A DNA stretch of 64,000 nucleotides from Enterobacter cancerogenus (GTDB taxonomy: Bacteria; Pseudomonadota; Gammaproteobacteria; Enterobacterales; Enterobacteriaceae): assembly GCF_019047785.1 (NCBI RefSeq), contig NZ_CP077290.1:992001-1056000 (forward strand), in the 5' to 3' direction. This document shows, one piece after another, positions 36,506 to 45,208 of this stretch; position 1 is the stretch's first letter, and each line of letters opens with the position of its first letter. A model generated the notes under the pieces. The model was given only the letters and a program-made list of their open reading frames with translations, was not told the origin of the DNA and made no database searches. The position numbers were made by a program, and so were the translations under genes.

Positions 36506-37462
36506 ATGTCTTCCATCGTCGATACACCTTATTCACACCTGCCACAACCCAAATCCGGCTGGCAGCTTTTTAAATGCCTGGCGCTCGGGAACATCACCCC
36601 GGGCATGGCGTGGCAAAACCCGGCCTATCGGCGTAAATTCCTGTTACGTTCGCTTGCCACGCCTTTCAGCACCGCCCGGCTGCTGGCAGACCTGGCAAAG
36701 CAACCGCGTCTGATGCAAATGCTTCGGGTACAGCCCGGCCTGCCGTGCCGCCTGCATCGCCCGTGGCTGACCGTCAATATGGACCGCGCGCACGCGCTGG
36801 CGTCAATTAACTGGCACTATCAGGCCATGAGTCGTCATCTTCCTGCTGCGCTGCTCAACGGTTATCTGTCAAATCAGGGTGCGACGCTGCTGACCTTAAC
36901 CGGTAAAGATGAACAGCAGTTTACCGTTCGCCTGTGCGCAGACGCGTTCCTGGATAAAGAAGGCGAAGCGACTCTCGCCTTTTGCGACCATCAACATACC
37001 GTGCTGGCCGAGATGACCTTCACGTTATGCGAGTTTAACGGAAAATCCACCCTCTTTATTGGCGGGCTTCAGGGCGCCAAAGCGCACGTCCCGCACGATC
37101 TGATTCAGGGTGCGACCAAAGCCTGCCACGGGTTATTCCCGAAACGCCTGCTGGTGGAAGCGGCCATGACGCTTGGCGCGGCCTTCCCGGTAGAGCAGAT
37201 TATCGCGGTGAGTAACGCTACCCATATCTATCGCAGCTGGCGCTACCGCAAGAAAAAAGAGGGAAAACTGCTGGCCGATTACGACAGCTTCTGGCGCTCA
37301 ATTGGCGGCCAACCGCAGGACGACGGCAATTTTGCCCTGCCGCTGACCATGCCACGCAAACCAATGGAAGAGATAGCGAGCAAAAAACGCTCAGAATACC
37401 GTCGCCGCTATGAACTGCTCGACAGCCTGATCGCCCAGGTGACCCAGGCCAGCCGCAGTTAA
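36506..37462 (+). CDS. ybjX: YbjX, VirK-family DUF535 protein
   Basis: A 318-aa cytosolic protein of the VirK/YbjX family; relatives in Salmonella and Shigella affect virulence or resistance to cationic peptides by an unknown mechanism. Visible marks are LVEAAMTLGAAFPVEQIIAV and the basic SWRYRKKKEGKLLADYDSFW. No signal peptide or membrane helix. The stop codon overlaps the convergent ybjD stop by two bases, with no terminator between the two. Confidence 0.9.
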   Translation: MSSIVDTPYSHLPQPKSGWQLFKCLALGNITPGMAWQNPAYRRKFLLRSLATPFSTARLLADLAKQPRLMQMLRVQPGLPCRLHRPWLTVNMDRAHALASINWHYQAMSRHLPAALLNGYLSNQGATLLTLTGKDEQQFTVRLCADAFLDKEGEATLAFCDHQHTVLAEMTFTLCEFNGKSTLFIGGLQGAKAHVPHDLIQGATKACHGLFPKRLLVEAAMTLGAAFPVEQIIAVSNATHIYRSWRYRKKKEGKLLADYDSFWRSIGGQPQDDGNFALPLTMPRKPMEEIASKKRSEYRRRYELLDSLIAQVTQASRS

Positions 37463-39117
37463 TCCGCTCTCCCGCGTGCCAGCCACAGCACGCGGGAGAA
37501 CATTTTGCGCAGCAGCGTCGGCACCGACTCCACGCCGCGTCTTCCCGCTTCCGTTGCCACCTCAATCGCCAGATCCGGTTTTGACGAACGGTGAATGGCT
37601 TTGGCGATGACCCGACGCATGTTCATCGGAACATCCACCGGCACCATGGCCACGCGGTGAAACACATCATCGAAACCCTGACGATACATAAAGTGTTCCA
37701 TGTCCATCGCGGGCAGCGTGGTCAAATGATCGCGCTCTTCTTCCCGGTCATTGTTCAGCAAGCTGCGCACGGTGGAGGCGTACTTTTTCCCCGCCTCGTC
37801 ACCGTCTACCAGCACATGCCACTGAATGCCCATCCGGCGGGCAAATTTAATGAGCGGTTTTAACCCGGACTGGGCAAACTCAATCACTTTGATCCCTTCG
37901 GCGTCAAAGTGATGGCCGCACTGGCGCGCCAGCTCGTTGATCACCCAGGTCTCCGTTTCCCCTTCTACCAGCAGCCAGCAGCGCGCAAAAAGCGAGGAGG
38001 CGCGATTAAAGCGAATATGAAAGGCAATGCGCCGCCCGTCCTCGGCATTTAAGCCGCCCGGCCCCAGCCGGTAAGCGGAGACGCGGGATGATTCGCGCAC
38101 CAGGCGACAGACGTATTCGACCGGCGTAAGGGAGAGCAGTTCCCCGGAGTTGGTGGTCGTTATGCGCTGGAGAGGCAGCAAATTGAGCAGATGCCACGCC
38201 ACGGAGAGCATGATCGGATGCAGACGGGTTTCGGGGTCTTCCACCAGCAGCAGCGGCCGCGCATCGCGGTCCAGACGGACGGTGCCTTTCGCCTGCAGCA
38301 GCGTTGAGAACAGCCCCAGCAGAATAACCCGATGGGTGCGCCCGCCGGGCCTGTCGATCATCCGGTTGATGATATCCAGGTAGCGCCAGCTGCGTTGTTC
38401 ATCGTGGGAGCGGCGGCGCATCAGCCGGTGGCGAGAAGGCGACATCCCCTGCTCGGAGAAATAGTGCTCCAGCAGCTGTACCATGGCCGAAAGTCCCTGG
38501 CGGATCTGCCCGTCGGTAAGATTCTGTGGCCGGGAGACCAGCTCGCGCGCCAGAAAATCCAGCTCGCGGGCGGTGACTTCAACGTCCGGCATATCCGGAA
38601 CCGTGCCGTTGCGGATACGGCGCATAAAACGCGCGTCGCGCAACCGGAGCACGGGCATCAGTCGGTTCAGATGGCGAGCAAGCTCGTCAATATTCTCCAG
38701 CGGAATAGAGTTGCCTTTCTCATCCAGGAACTCGCGCAGGGTTAACACGCTATCCGTCCCGGCCAGCTCTCCTTCCAGACGGTAGAAAATGCGGTGATAG
38801 TCATCAGCGCACGGTACCCAGCAGGGCGACATGGGGCGGAACCGGCGCACGCGATGCCGCCCCGGCTCGGACTCACGGAAGGTCAGAATAATATGCAGGT
38901 GTTTCTCGCGGCCAGTCACATCGCCCGGCGGGAACCAGAAGTCATCATGAACAAAATGGTAGAGCTTTTCTTCAGGCGAAAGCAGCAGCGTCAGCGCGTC
39001 CAGCAGGCTGGATTTACCCCAGGCGTTCTCACCGATCAGGACGTTGTTCTGTTCAAGCTGCAGCGACAAACGGTTAATACCGCGAAACCCGACAATTTCC
39101 ACACGTTCGAGAAGCAT
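37459..39117 (-). CDS. ybjD: YbjD, OLD-family ATP-dependent endonuclease
   Basis: A 552-aa protein with an N-terminal SMC/ABC-type ATPase (Walker A LIGENAWGKSSLLDAL at residues 26-41). A later Walker-B-like segment reads PLLLVEDPETRLHP, and a C-terminal Toprim nuclease begins at WLLVEGETETWVINELARQC. This is the layout of OLD nucleases, some of which act in phage defence (P2 Old, Gabija GajA). YbjD is a conserved chromosomal member whose own role is unknown. E. coli YbjD has the same length. Confidence 0.9.
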   Translation of the reverse strand: MLLERVEIVGFRGINRLSLQLEQNNVLIGENAWGKSSLLDALTLLLSPEEKLYHFVHDDFWFPPGDVTGREKHLHIILTFRESEPGRHRVRRFRPMSPCWVPCADDYHRIFYRLEGELAGTDSVLTLREFLDEKGNSIPLENIDELARHLNRLMPVLRLRDARFMRRIRNGTVPDMPDVEVTARELDFLARELVSRPQNLTDGQIRQGLSAMVQLLEHYFSEQGMSPSRHRLMRRRSHDEQRSWRYLDIINRMIDRPGGRTHRVILLGLFSTLLQAKGTVRLDRDARPLLLVEDPETRLHPIMLSVAWHLLNLLPLQRITTTNSGELLSLTPVEYVCRLVRESSRVSAYRLGPGGLNAEDGRRIAFHIRFNRASSLFARCWLLVEGETETWVINELARQCGHHFDAEGIKVIEFAQSGLKPLIKFARRMGIQWHVLVDGDEAGKKYASTVRSLLNNDREEERDHLTTLPAMDMEHFMYRQGFDDVFHRVAMVPVDVPMNMRRVIAKAIHRSSKPDLAIEVATEAGRRGVESVPTLLRKMFSRVLWLARGRAD

Positions 39118-39417
39118 AAATCCCCCGCGAGATGGCCACTTTTTCCTTCAAGTTATCAGCAGTATAGCGGGATGCACCCTTTCGGAACACCGCAATATAT
39201 GAATAGTCTTGTCAAGAAATACCCATTACCTGTGTAAGGTCAATCCGAAGCAAGGATTCACAACACCTTGCCTTAAATCAAATTAAACGAATTTATTTGA
39301 GTGGCGAAGGTATGGAATGGGTTTTTAAAATAGCGGCTCTTTAAATCGTCATCCTTTTTTGACGATATCCCCCGCGCGCGGCAATACGTGTGCGGTAGTT
39401 TATTATTTGAGGTGGTT
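39118..39417 (+). promoter_or_regulatory. ybjD / aqpZ divergent intergenic region
   Basis: 300 bases without a supportable gene. The aqpZ-proximal part is AT-rich and ends in the ribosome site GAGGTGG. No specific operator recognised. Confidence 0.4.
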
Positions 39418-40113
39418 ATGTTTAGAAAATTGGCGGCAGAATGTTTTGGTACATTCTGGCTGGTGTTTGGTGGTTGCGGTAGCGCCGTTCTTGCAGCCGC
39501 ATTTCCGGAATTAGGCATTGGTTTTGTCGGTGTGGCGCTGGCTTTTGGTTTGACCGTATTAACCATGGCCTATGCCGTCGGCCCTATTTCCGGCGGTCAT
39601 TTTAACCCGGCGGTAACCTTAGGTTTATGGGCAGGCGGTCGTTTCCCGGCGAAAGATATCCTTGGTTATATTATTGCTCAGGTTGTGGGCGGTATTATTG
39701 CCGCCGCAGTGCTGTACGTTGTTGCCAGCGGTAAAGCGGGCTTTGACGCCGCAGCCAGCGGTTTCGCCTCTAACGGCTACGGTGCGCACTCGCCAGGCGG
39801 CTTCTCTATGCTGTCTGCAATTGTGATTGAGATTGTCCTTACCGCAGGCTTCCTGCTGGTGATCCACGGCGCAACGGATAAACATGCGCCCGCAGGTTTT
39901 GCCCCCATTGCCATTGGCCTGGCGCTGACGCTTATCCACCTGATCTCCATTCCCGTCACCAACACATCCGTTAACCCGGCGCGCAGCACCGCGGTCGCCA
40001 TTTTCCAGGGCGGCTGGGCGCTTGAGCAGCTGTGGCTGTTCTGGGTGATGCCGATCGTCGGCGGTATTCTGGGCGGCCTGCTCTACCGCACCCTGCTGGA
40101 AAAACGCGATTAA
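39418..40113 (+). CDS. aqpZ: Aquaporin Z
   Basis: A 231-aa water channel of the MIP family. Six membrane helices and two half-helices carry the NPA boxes [11 protein letters not shown] and [10 protein letters not shown]. The water-selective arginine follows the second NPA. The start at 39418 ([19 protein letters not shown]) follows GAGGTGGTT; a frame opening 30 bases earlier is not preceded by a ribosome site. Confidence 0.97.
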   Translation: MFRKLAAECFGTFWLVFGGCGSAVLAAAFPELGIGFVGVALAFGLTVLTMAYAVGPISGGHFNPAVTLGLWAGGRFPAKDILGYIIAQVVGGIIAAAVLYVVASGKAGFDAAASGFASNGYGAHSPGGFSMLSAIVIEIVLTAGFLLVIHGATDKHAPAGFAPIAIGLALTLIHLISIPVTNTSVNPARSTAVAIFQGGWALEQLWLFWVMPIVGGILGGLLYRTLLEKRD

Positions 40114-40159
40114 CGTTTTTCTCTTTCCCTCTCCCTGTGGCAGAGAATGCGTGTTTTCT

Positions 40160-40253
40160 CCCTCTCCCCGTGGGAGAGGGCTGGGGTGAGGGCATCAGAC
40201 TGCAACGCGCGGTATTGTGCCGGGTGGCGGCTTCGCCTGACCCGGCCTACGGG
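40160..40253. repeat. Intergenic repeat pair: CT-rich palindrome plus REP sequence
   Basis: CCCTCTCCCCGTGGGAGAGG begins a palindromic element with a GGGTGAGGGCATCAG tail (40160-40199). A REP follows at 40219-40253, with GCCGGGTGGCGGC pairing with GCCTGACCCGGC. The same two sequence types recur at 50525-50845. Located between aqpZ and lysO. Confidence 0.75.
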
Positions 40254-40346
40254 TCTCTCCCGGCTTTTTTTTGTGGCTTTACTGGGCAGCCGTTATTGGG
40301 TAGTGTCTTTGGCGCTTAACAAATACCCCATAAGGACCGGCTGTTC

Positions 40347-41246
40347 ATGTTTTCAGGACTCCTCATCATTCTGCTGCCCCTGATTGTGGGCTACCTCATT
40401 CCGCTGCGTCGTGAATCAGCCTTAAGGCTCATCAACCGTTTTCTCAGCTGGATTGTCTACGTTATTCTTTTCTTTATGGGGATCAGCCTGGCGTTCCTGG
40501 ATAACCTGGCGACCAATTTACTTTCCATCCTGCATTATTCTGCCGTGACGGCGGTGGTTATTTTAGCCTGTAATATTGCCGCCCTCTTCTGGCTGGAACG
40601 ATCTATTCCATGGAAAAATACCCACCATCAGGAAAAATTGCCGTCCCGTATTGCCATGGCGCTCGAATCGTTAAAATTATGCGGTGTCGTGGTATTGGGT
40701 TTTCTGCTGGGACTGTCCGGATGGTCTTTTTTACAGCATGCCACCGAGGCCAGCGAATATACCCTGATTTTCCTGCTGTTCCTGATTGGCATTCAGCTGC
40801 GCAATAACGGCATGACCTTAAAACAGATTGTCCTTAATCGTCGCGGCATGATGGTGGCGGTGATCGTGGTGGTCAGTTCCCTGGTGGCGGGCGTCATTAA
40901 CGCCTTTATTCTTGGCCTGCCGCTGAAAACCGGGCTGGCGATGGCCTCGGGGTTTGGCTGGTATTCGCTGTCCGGCATTCTGCTGACCGAATCGTTCGGC
41001 CCGGTCATTGGCAGCGCGGCGTTCTTTAACGATCTGGCGCGCGAGCTGATTGCCATCATGCTGATCCCCGGTCTGGTGCGCCGTAGCCGCTCCACCGCGC
41101 TCGGCCTGTGCGGTGCCACGTCGATGGACTTCACCCTGCCGGTCCTGCAGCGTTCAGGTGGCCTTGAGATGGTCCCTGCCGCCATCGTACACGGGTTTAT
41201 TCTAAGCCTGCTGGTCCCTGTTTTGATGGCCTTTTTCTCCGCCTGA
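40347..41246 (+). CDS. lysO: Lysine exporter LysO
   Basis: A 299-aa inner-membrane exporter of L-lysine and thialysine (formerly ybjE). About eight to nine hydrophobic helices. Conserved acidic/polar positions lie in GFGWYSLSGILLTESFGPVI and AAFFNDLARELIAIMLIPGL, and GATSMDFTLPVLQR is a family mark. In E. coli it is induced by lysine through ArgP; no riboswitch was seen upstream here. The start at 40347 fits the family N-terminus MFSGLLIIL. Confidence 0.94.
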   Translation: MFSGLLIILLPLIVGYLIPLRRESALRLINRFLSWIVYVILFFMGISLAFLDNLATNLLSILHYSAVTAVVILACNIAALFWLERSIPWKNTHHQEKLPSRIAMALESLKLCGVVVLGFLLGLSGWSFLQHATEASEYTLIFLLFLIGIQLRNNGMTLKQIVLNRRGMMVAVIVVVSSLVAGVINAFILGLPLKTGLAMASGFGWYSLSGILLTESFGPVIGSAAFFNDLARELIAIMLIPGLVRRSRSTALGLCGATSMDFTLPVLQRSGGLEMVPAAIVHGFILSLLVPVLMAFFSA

Positions 41247-41255
41247 TCGTCACGA

Positions 41256-41275
41256 GGCGGCCGATTCAGGCCGCC
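41256..41275 (+). terminator. Hairpin after lysO, weak terminator
   Basis: A perfect GGCGGCC/GGCCGCC stem lies 10 bases past the stop but lacks a T run, so termination would be inefficient or Rho-assisted. Confidence 0.35.
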
Positions 41276-41279
41276 AAAA

Positions 41280-41375
41280 TTGCGCTAAATCAATATCCCT
41301 CTATTTTGTAGAAGAAACCCCTTTTCTCCGCTGTGGCACAGGCATAACCTTAAACATGTATATCAAATATAACTT
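41280..41375 (+). promoter_or_regulatory. hcp-hcr control region with FNR and NsrR-like sites
   Basis: TTGCGCTAAATCAA at 41280-41293 resembles the FNR palindrome. AACATGTATATCAAATATAA, starting at 41353, opens a 23-base AT-rich inverted repeat resembling an NsrR operator and lies just before the hcp start. E. coli hcp-hcr is activated by FNR and repressed by NsrR, so both sites agree with the known control of this operon. Confidence 0.6.
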
Positions 41376-41389
41376 TAACAGGTGTGATT

Positions 41390-43042
41390 ATGTTTTGTGT
41401 GCAATGTGAACAAACCATCCGTACTCCGGCAGGCAATGGCTGCTCCTGGGCGCAGGGGATGTGCGGTAAAACCGCCGAAACGTCAGACCTGCAGGATCTG
41501 CTGATCGCTTCCCTGCAAGGGCTTTCCGCATGGGCATTCAAAGCCCGCGAATACGGTATTATCGACCACTACGTCGACAGCTTCGCGCCACGCGCATTTT
41601 TCTCCACGCTGACCAACGTTAACTTTGATTCTCCTCGCATCGTCGGCTATGCCCGCGAAGCCATTGCCCTGCGTGAAGCGCTGAAGGCCCAGTGCCTGAA
41701 CGCCGACGCCAGCGCGCGCGTGGATAACCCAATGGCCGAGCTGCAGCTGGTGAGCGACGACCTGGGCGACCTGCAGCGTCAGGCGGCGGAATTTACCCCG
41801 AACAAAGACAAAGCGGCGATTGGCGAGAACATTCTCGGCCTGCGTCTGCTGTGCCTGTACGGTCTGAAAGGTGCCGCGGCCTATATGGAACATGCGCACG
41901 TTCTCGGCCAGTACGACAACGACATCTATGCCCAGTACCACAAAATCATGGCATGGCTCGGCACCTGGCCTTCCGACATGAACGCTCTGCTGGAGTGCTC
42001 AATGGAAATCGGCCAGATGAACTTCAAGGTGATGAGCATACTGGATGCCGGTGAAACCAGCACCTACGGCCACCCAACGCCAACCCAGGTCAACGTTAAA
42101 GCGACCGAAGGCAAATGTATCCTGATCTCCGGGCATGACCTGAAAGATCTCTACAACCTGCTGAAGCAAACCGAAGGCACCGGCGTTAACGTCTATACCC
42201 ACGGCGAAATGTTGCCTGCACACGGCTACCCGGAGCTGCGTAAATTCAAACACCTGGTCGGGAACTACGGCAGCGGCTGGCAGAACCAGCAGGTTGAATT
42301 TGCCCGCTTCCCTGGCCCAATCGTGATGACCTCTAACTGCATCATCGACCCTACCGTGGGCGCGTATGATGACCGCATCTGGACCCGCAGCATCGTCGGC
42401 TGGCCGGGCGTGAGCCACCTCGAAGGCGACGATTTCGGCCCGGTTATCGCCCAGGCGCAGCAGATGGCTGGCTTCCCTTACAGCGAAATTGAACACCTGA
42501 TCACCGTGGGCTTTGGCCGCGAAACCCTGCTGGGTGCGGCGGATTCTCTCATCGACCTGGTGAGCCGTGAAAAACTGCGCCACATCTTCCTGATTGGCGG
42601 CTGTGACGGCGCGCGCGGCGAACGTAACTACTTCACCGATTTCGCCACCAGCGTACCGGATGATTGCCTGATCCTGACGCTGGCGTGCGGGAAATACCGT
42701 TTCAACAAGCTGGACTTCGGCAACATCGAAGGCCTGCCGCGTCTGGTCGATGCCGGTCAGTGTAACGACGCCTACTCAGCCATCATTCTGGCCGTTACCC
42801 TCGCAGAGAAACTGGGCTGCGGCGTAAACGACCTGCCGCTGTCACTGGTGCTCTCCTGGTTCGAGCAAAAAGCGATTGTCATCCTGCTGACCCTGCTCTC
42901 ACTGGGCGTGACCAACATCGTGACCGGCCCGACCGCGCCTGGCTTCCTGACGCCGGACCTGCTGGCCGTGCTGAACGAGAAATTTGGTCTGCGTTCCGTG
43001 ACCACCGTTGAAGAAGATATGAAAGAGCTACTGAGCGCGTAA
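41390..43042 (+). CDS. hcp: Hydroxylamine reductase / hybrid cluster protein (high-affinity NO reductase)
   Basis: A 550-aa iron-sulfur-oxygen protein protecting anaerobic cells from nitric oxide and taking part in protein S-nitrosylation in E. coli. The N-terminal cysteines MFCVQCEQ...CSWAQGMC hold the [4Fe-4S] cluster. The hybrid-cluster ligands are in the C-terminal half ([29 protein letters not shown]). The start is the ATG at 41390; a GTG two codons earlier is possible but not used in the family. Not related to the T6SS Hcp at 52084. Confidence 0.97.
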   Translation: MFCVQCEQTIRTPAGNGCSWAQGMCGKTAETSDLQDLLIASLQGLSAWAFKAREYGIIDHYVDSFAPRAFFSTLTNVNFDSPRIVGYAREAIALREALKAQCLNADASARVDNPMAELQLVSDDLGDLQRQAAEFTPNKDKAAIGENILGLRLLCLYGLKGAAAYMEHAHVLGQYDNDIYAQYHKIMAWLGTWPSDMNALLECSMEIGQMNFKVMSILDAGETSTYGHPTPTQVNVKATEGKCILISGHDLKDLYNLLKQTEGTGVNVYTHGEMLPAHGYPELRKFKHLVGNYGSGWQNQQVEFARFPGPIVMTSNCIIDPTVGAYDDRIWTRSIVGWPGVSHLEGDDFGPVIAQAQQMAGFPYSEIEHLITVGFGRETLLGAADSLIDLVSREKLRHIFLIGGCDGARGERNYFTDFATSVPDDCLILTLACGKYRFNKLDFGNIEGLPRLVDAGQCNDAYSAIILAVTLAEKLGCGVNDLPLSLVLSWFEQKAIVILLTLLSLGVTNIVTGPTAPGFLTPDLLAVLNEKFGLRSVTTVEEDMKELLSA

Positions 43043-43052
43043 GGAGAGATTC

Positions 43053-44021
43053 ATGACCATGCCAACCTCACAATGTCCGTGGCGGATGCAGGTTCATCAC
43101 ATCCATCAGGAGACGCCGGATGTGTGGACGCTGTCACTGCTGTGCCATGACTACTATCCGTACCGTGCAGGTCAGTATGCGCTGGTCAGTGTCCGCAACT
43201 CTGCGGACACCCTGCGCGCCTACACCCTCTCCTCCACGCCGGGCGTGAGCGAGTACATTACGCTTACCATCCGTCGCATTGATGAGGGTGCAGGTTCCGA
43301 ATGGCTGACCCGCGACGTGAAGCGTGGGGATTACATCTGGCTTTCAGACGCGCAGGGCGAGTTTACCTGTGACGATAAAGCCGATGATAAATTCCTGCTG
43401 CTGGCCGCCGGCTGCGGCGTGACGCCCGTAATGTCAATGCGCCGCTGGCTGGCGAAAAATCGCCCGCAGGCCGACGTGCAGGTGATCTTCAGCGTCCGCT
43501 CGCCAGACGATGTGATTTTTGCCGAGGAGTGGCGTAACTACCCGGTCACGCTGGTAGCGGAAAATAACGCTACCCACGGTTTTGTCTCTGGTCGTTTAAG
43601 CCGGGAATTGCTGCAAAGCGTGCCGGATATTGCCTCCCGCACCGTGATGACCTGCGGCCCTGCGCCGTACATGGATATCGTGGAAAAAGAGGTTAAAGCG
43701 CTGGGTGTGACCCGCTTCTTTAAAGAGCAGTTCTTCACGCCTGTCGCCGAAGCGGCAACCAGCGGGATCAAGATCACTAAGCTGCAACCTGCGCAAACCT
43801 TCTTTGGCCGCGTGGGCACCACGCTGCTGGAAGCGCTGGAAAGCAACAAGGTGCCGGTAGTCGCGGCCTGTCGCGCTGGCGTGTGCGGCTGCTGTAAGAC
43901 GAAGGTGGTTTCCGGCGAGTACACCGTGAGCAGCACCATGACGCTGACGGACGCAGAAATCGCCGACGGTTACGTGCTGGCCTGCTCCTGTCATCCGCAG
44001 GGCGATCTTGTCCTCGCATAA
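43053..44021 (+). CDS. hcr: NADH oxidoreductase Hcr
   Basis: A 322-aa electron donor to Hcp. The N-terminal FAD domain has RAYTLSSTP; the NAD domain has LLAAGCGVTPVMSMRR. The C-terminal plant-type [2Fe-2S] domain has CRAGVCGCCKTKVVSG and a final cysteine in LACSCHPQG. It starts 10 bases after hcp with AAGGAGAG as its ribosome site, so the two form one operon. Confidence 0.96.
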   Translation: MTMPTSQCPWRMQVHHIHQETPDVWTLSLLCHDYYPYRAGQYALVSVRNSADTLRAYTLSSTPGVSEYITLTIRRIDEGAGSEWLTRDVKRGDYIWLSDAQGEFTCDDKADDKFLLLAAGCGVTPVMSMRRWLAKNRPQADVQVIFSVRSPDDVIFAEEWRNYPVTLVAENNATHGFVSGRLSRELLQSVPDIASRTVMTCGPAPYMDIVEKEVKALGVTRFFKEQFFTPVAEAATSGIKITKLQPAQTFFGRVGTTLLEALESNKVPVVAACRAGVCGCCKTKVVSGEYTVSSTMTLTDAEIADGYVLACSCHPQGDLVLA

Positions 44022-44040
44022 AACGTAAAGGTTCGCTCAC

Positions 44041-44077
44041 AGGCCCGGTAAGCGTTAGCGCACCGGGCTTTTTTGTC
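44041..44077 (+). terminator. hcp-hcr operon terminator
   Basis: AGGCCCGGT pairs with ACCGGGCTT over GCGTTAGCG-type loop bases, followed by TTTTTTG. Confidence 0.8.
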
Positions 44078-44104
44078 GGGTGGCACTTCGTTTACCCGAC
44101 CTAC
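44074..44104. repeat. REP-like palindrome between hcr and the CRISPR array
   Basis: GTCGGGTGGCACTTCG pairs with the TTTACCCGAC arm and is followed by CTACG, as in REP elements. It lies 17 bases left of the first CRISPR repeat, marking the distal end of the array. Confidence 0.6.
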
Positions 44105-44120
44105 GGGGAGTGCGGGGGGA

Positions 44121-44931
44121 TTTCTAAGCTGCCTGTACGGCAGTGAACCGACCCAGGGGCTCGCGCGTTAACCTGAACGGTTTTCTAAGCTGCCTGTACG
44201 GCAGTGAACATCAGACCAGTACGAGTGAATGGGGACCAGAATTTCTAAGCTGCCTGTACGGCAGTGAACTCAAATACCCGATGGATATATAAATTTCCTC
44301 TTTTCTAAGCTGCCTGTACGGCAGTGAACGTGTTCGTACGAACGGCCCTGGTATGTCGTAGCTTTCTAAGCTGCCTGTACGGCAGTGAATATCGCAATTA
44401 ACGAAACAGGCAATTTGTACTGTTTCTAAGCTGCCTGTACGGCAGTGAACACTATATAAGACCGTTAAGCGCCGCATCGCACTTTTCTAAGCTGCCTGTA
44501 CGGCAGTGAACGGTATCACGCTGGTCGTAGCTCAGGCACACGCTTTCTAAGCTGCCTGTACGGCAGTGAACCTTTCGCCTTTGTTTTGCCGGTTTTGCTG
44601 AATTTTCTAAGCTGCCTGTACGGCAGTGAACAACCTCGCAAACTGTCAGCCGCCGCGCCTTCCTTTCTAAGCTGCCTGTACGGCAGTGAACGATGGTACT
44701 GAAGCGCAAACCAACTTCCATATTTTCTAAGCTGCCTGTACGGCAGTGAACTTAGCCTGAACGCGAAATTAAGAGCTGAATTTTTTCTAAGCTGCCTGTA
44801 CGGCAGTGAACATTGCCGTTCAAGATGAACCGGCTTTCCTCATTTTCTAAGCTGCCTGTACGGCAGTGAACACATTCAGCGATCCATGTTTAACCGGTCC
44901 TCGTTTCTAAGCTGCCTGTACGGCAGTGAAC
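44121..44931 (-). CRISPR. Orphan type I-F CRISPR array, 14 repeats and 13 spacers
   Basis: Fourteen 28-base repeats start at 44121, 44182, 44242, 44302, 44363, 44423, 44484, 44544, 44604, 44664, 44724, 44784, 44844 and 44904. On the minus strand each begins GTTCACTGCC and ends GCAGCTTAGAAA, with CTGCC/GGCAG forming the hairpin. This is the canonical I-F (Ypest) repeat. Spacers are 32 bases except three of 33 (at 44149, 44330 and 44451). One repeat (44363-44390) has a single change in its first base in the crRNA sense. Transcription should run leftward, giving 5' handles CUUAGAAA. No cas gene lies in the window, so function depends on a cas set elsewhere. Confidence 0.97.
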
Positions 44932-45150
44932 TCACACAATCTACACCTATCTCTTTGTAAAATAAATCTTATCCCCTCACTTTCTTCTGCACACCCTTTT
45001 TCCAGGCACTTCCACAGCCCCATGAAAAATCAACAAGTTACACATGCTCTAAAAAAAAGGGTTTTCACCCGCACTGGCGCAGCAGTTCCCCATGAACAAC
45101 ACCCACCACGCCCACGCAAATCGCTGTGCGCAACGGGGGATTTAACGGGC
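44932..45150 (-). promoter_or_regulatory. Probable CRISPR leader
   Basis: An AT-rich, non-coding stretch adjoins the repeat end at which a leftward-transcribed I-F array would have its leader. On the minus strand it is purine-rich. It overlaps the upstream region of poxB, so the leader promoter and the poxB promoter would diverge from here. The leader role is inferred from repeat orientation. Confidence 0.55.
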
Positions 45151-45167
45151 AATGCGCCGACTTTCTT

Positions 45168-45174
45168 CTAAGCT
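45168..45174 (+). promoter_or_regulatory. Possible RpoS-type -10 of poxB
   Basis: CTAAGCT followed by TGTAAGCG, about 35 bases before the poxB start, resembles the extended -10 of sigma-S promoters; E. coli poxB is RpoS-dependent. Weak evidence from sequence alone. Confidence 0.35.
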
Positions 45175-45208
45175 TGTAAGCGATATCACAAAAAGGAGAA
45201 GGACACCC

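Noticed and set aside
37459..39117. YbjD as one half of a Gabija-like defence pair
   Set aside because: The neighbour ybjX is a VirK-family protein on the other strand, not a UvrD-like helicase; the gene is a conserved core locus.
40254..40346. Lysine riboswitch before lysO
   Set aside because: The short leader lacks the size and conserved core of an L-box; E. coli lysO is controlled by ArgP instead.
44211..44721. Two reading frames on the minus strand with repeated VHCRTGSLE-like units
   Set aside because: They are translations of the CRISPR repeats and spacers; the periodic motif is the repeat itself and no start signal or composition supports a protein.
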